From: Ecdyonurus torrentis
Lineage: Eukaryota > Arthropoda > Insecta > Ephemeroptera > Heptageniidae
Direction: 5' to 3'
Length of the DNA: 64,000 bases
NCBI GenBank assembly: GCA_949318235.1
Contig: OX439131.1
Location: 45,888,859 to 45,952,858 of the forward strand
Part shown: positions 63,000 through 64,000 of the stretch, one piece after another
How the letters are laid out: every line of letters starts with the position of its first letter
Position numbering within the stretch: the stretch's first letter is position 1
Translations under genes and position numbers: made by a program
The notes under the pieces: model-generated
What the model was told of the DNA's origin: nothing
The model's input: the letters and a program-made list of their open reading frames with translations, nothing else
The model's database searches: none

Positions 63000-63600
63000 G
63001 ACATTTTTATGTACTTACAAGAGCCGTACGTTCACATGACATACACAATTTTAGCCCTGTAGGTGGACATACGTTCAGTAACCATACGTGCACTTTGCAT
63101 ACAGTATTGCACATTTTAGAGCACAAGTAACAACACCATCAGACGCTCAACCCTATATTTAATAATGGAAATCATAAATATTAAAAAATAAAAAATAAAA
63201 AATAAATAAAAAGTGTCATCAAACGTATGCAACTTTTTCATCACCACAGTTGCACAAGTTGCATAACCACACAGGATACACACCTACAGTAAAATTTCGC
63301 TCAATTAAGATTGTCAGTTTATTTCCAGCATATAGTTTACATTGTTATCTGTGTATTGTCCGCAGTCTGTGCAGAACAATGGCGAGATGTCGGAATTTGG
63401 TGGTTACTGCTGCGAGTGAGGATTCCCATGAGATACAAAGACAATGTGAGAACTCGCGGGCAGAGAGAGCGGCGTGTCGCGGGGAGCACCAAAGTCACGG
63501 TCACTGATTACCTGAGTGACTCGTGCATCATCTCGACATCAACTACACCAATCAACCAACACTCTGTAGCTCAATATTCAACTTTTTTTTCAATTTCAAC
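63000..63600. other. Moderate-GC unique stretch next to a SINE
   Basis: Contains overlapping forward frames of 85 (63250-63507) and 115 residues (63311-63658). Neither shows a motif I recognise, and the longer one runs into the SINE. CTCGCGGGCAGAGAGAGCGG near 63453 is the GC-richest part. It could be an exon, an untranslated region, or an extension of a retroposed sequence. Confidence 0.3.
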
Positions 63601-63990
63601 TTTTTTTTGTTATCGTGCTATACCAATCCCAGTCCAAATCAAAGACATTGTCTTATAGATAGGTAAGGACTTTCCAATCAATGGAAAAGCACTCACAGGC
63701 TGGCCATGGCCTAAATACACAGCCCGACATTCGCCATGACAGCCTAGAGAAACCGTGGAAACGTCAATAGGCAGGCTGGTCGGTGCAACCACAACAATCA
63801 TGCACCTCCCGAATGCTGTGCGTCGTCATGGAATAACGTCATAAAAATCGGGCAATTGTACAACGTGTTGTGCCCTCACACTTCACGTACGCACCCAGCA
63901 GTAGGTTTGAAAGTTTGAACCTATACTCGGTGAAAAGTACGGAGTTACGAGTCAGCTGCCTTGACCACTCGGCCATACTAGCTCGGTGTA
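63601..63990 (-). mobile_element. tRNA-derived SINE, full-length reverse copy
   Basis: On the reverse strand the head reads ACACCGAGCTAGTATGGCCG with box A TGGCCGAGTGG, and the body follows 43772-44164. Box B is disrupted: GGTTCGAGCC is replaced by GGTTCAAACTTTC plus a short duplicated segment. The 3' end has lost ACACAATATGGCAAGC and ends in a short A run. Confidence 0.9.
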
Positions 63991-64000
63991 TTTACATTTC

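Overview
The window is eukaryotic nuclear DNA, strongly A+T-rich and dominated by simple repeats and short interspersed elements. I find no protein-coding gene, rRNA gene or functional tRNA gene that I can support. The open reading frames present are either translated microsatellites (FIHS, CFALL, IY, SL, KKK repeats) or chance frames inside repeats. The tRNA-derived SINE, the high density of palindromic non-autonomous DNA transposons (MITEs), hAT-like and TTAA-flanked elements, and possible LINE tails with (TAA)n ends fit an invertebrate animal with a repeat-rich, AT-rich genome. I cannot name the species.

The main structure is a community of repeat families, which I found by comparing stretches within the window. 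Family 1 is about 190-230 bp, has ends like ACG-rACAnAAATAA, and is built from alternating TTATGCT/AGCATAA motifs. It occurs about 20 times, roughly once every 3 kb, on both strands. Family 2 is about 270-320 bp with TIR TAGGGTGTATGC and has six copies. Family 3 is a foldback of about 230-290 bp containing GTGCATTACTT, with three copies. Family 4 is about 160-230 bp, with three copies. Family 5 is about 345 bp with TTAAAGGAATAGACC ends, and has three copies, one apparently nested in another. Several more palindromic elements are seen once or twice. A tRNA-derived SINE of about 390 bp has four copies.

Layout: 1-2000 has an (AAC)n array, a family 5 copy, a (TA)n array and a family 4 copy. 2100-2450 is the best candidate for a promoter and first exon: three ATTGG boxes, a TATA-like box, then ATG and a CRE palindrome. 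4000-10000 carries families 1 and 2, including a nested pair. 11380-11656 is a compound (TGAA)n/(TAAA)n array. 13100-14150 holds the family 5 cluster. 20700-27000 is dense in palindromic elements and includes a SINE and a foldback each inserted into family 1 copies. 33527-34021 is a very long (TTCA)n array. 36300-39500 has a short direct duplication, a possible LINE tail, a 57-bp minisatellite and a 340-bp TIR element. 40594-41772 is an hAT-like element in a (TA)n tract. 43061-44160 holds a foldback, family 2 and a full-length SINE. 47900-48370 is a family 1 head-to-tail dimer. 51056-52167 is a repeat with an internal (GTT)n expansion, followed by a SINE. 53830-54637 is a TTAA-flanked element with a second element nested inside it. 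62696-62921 is an (AAAGC)n array, and the window ends in a reverse-strand SINE.

The insertions give a relative chronology. Families 2, 3 and 4 and the SINE each interrupt a family 1 copy, so family 1 is the oldest layer. No gene network can be described from this window.
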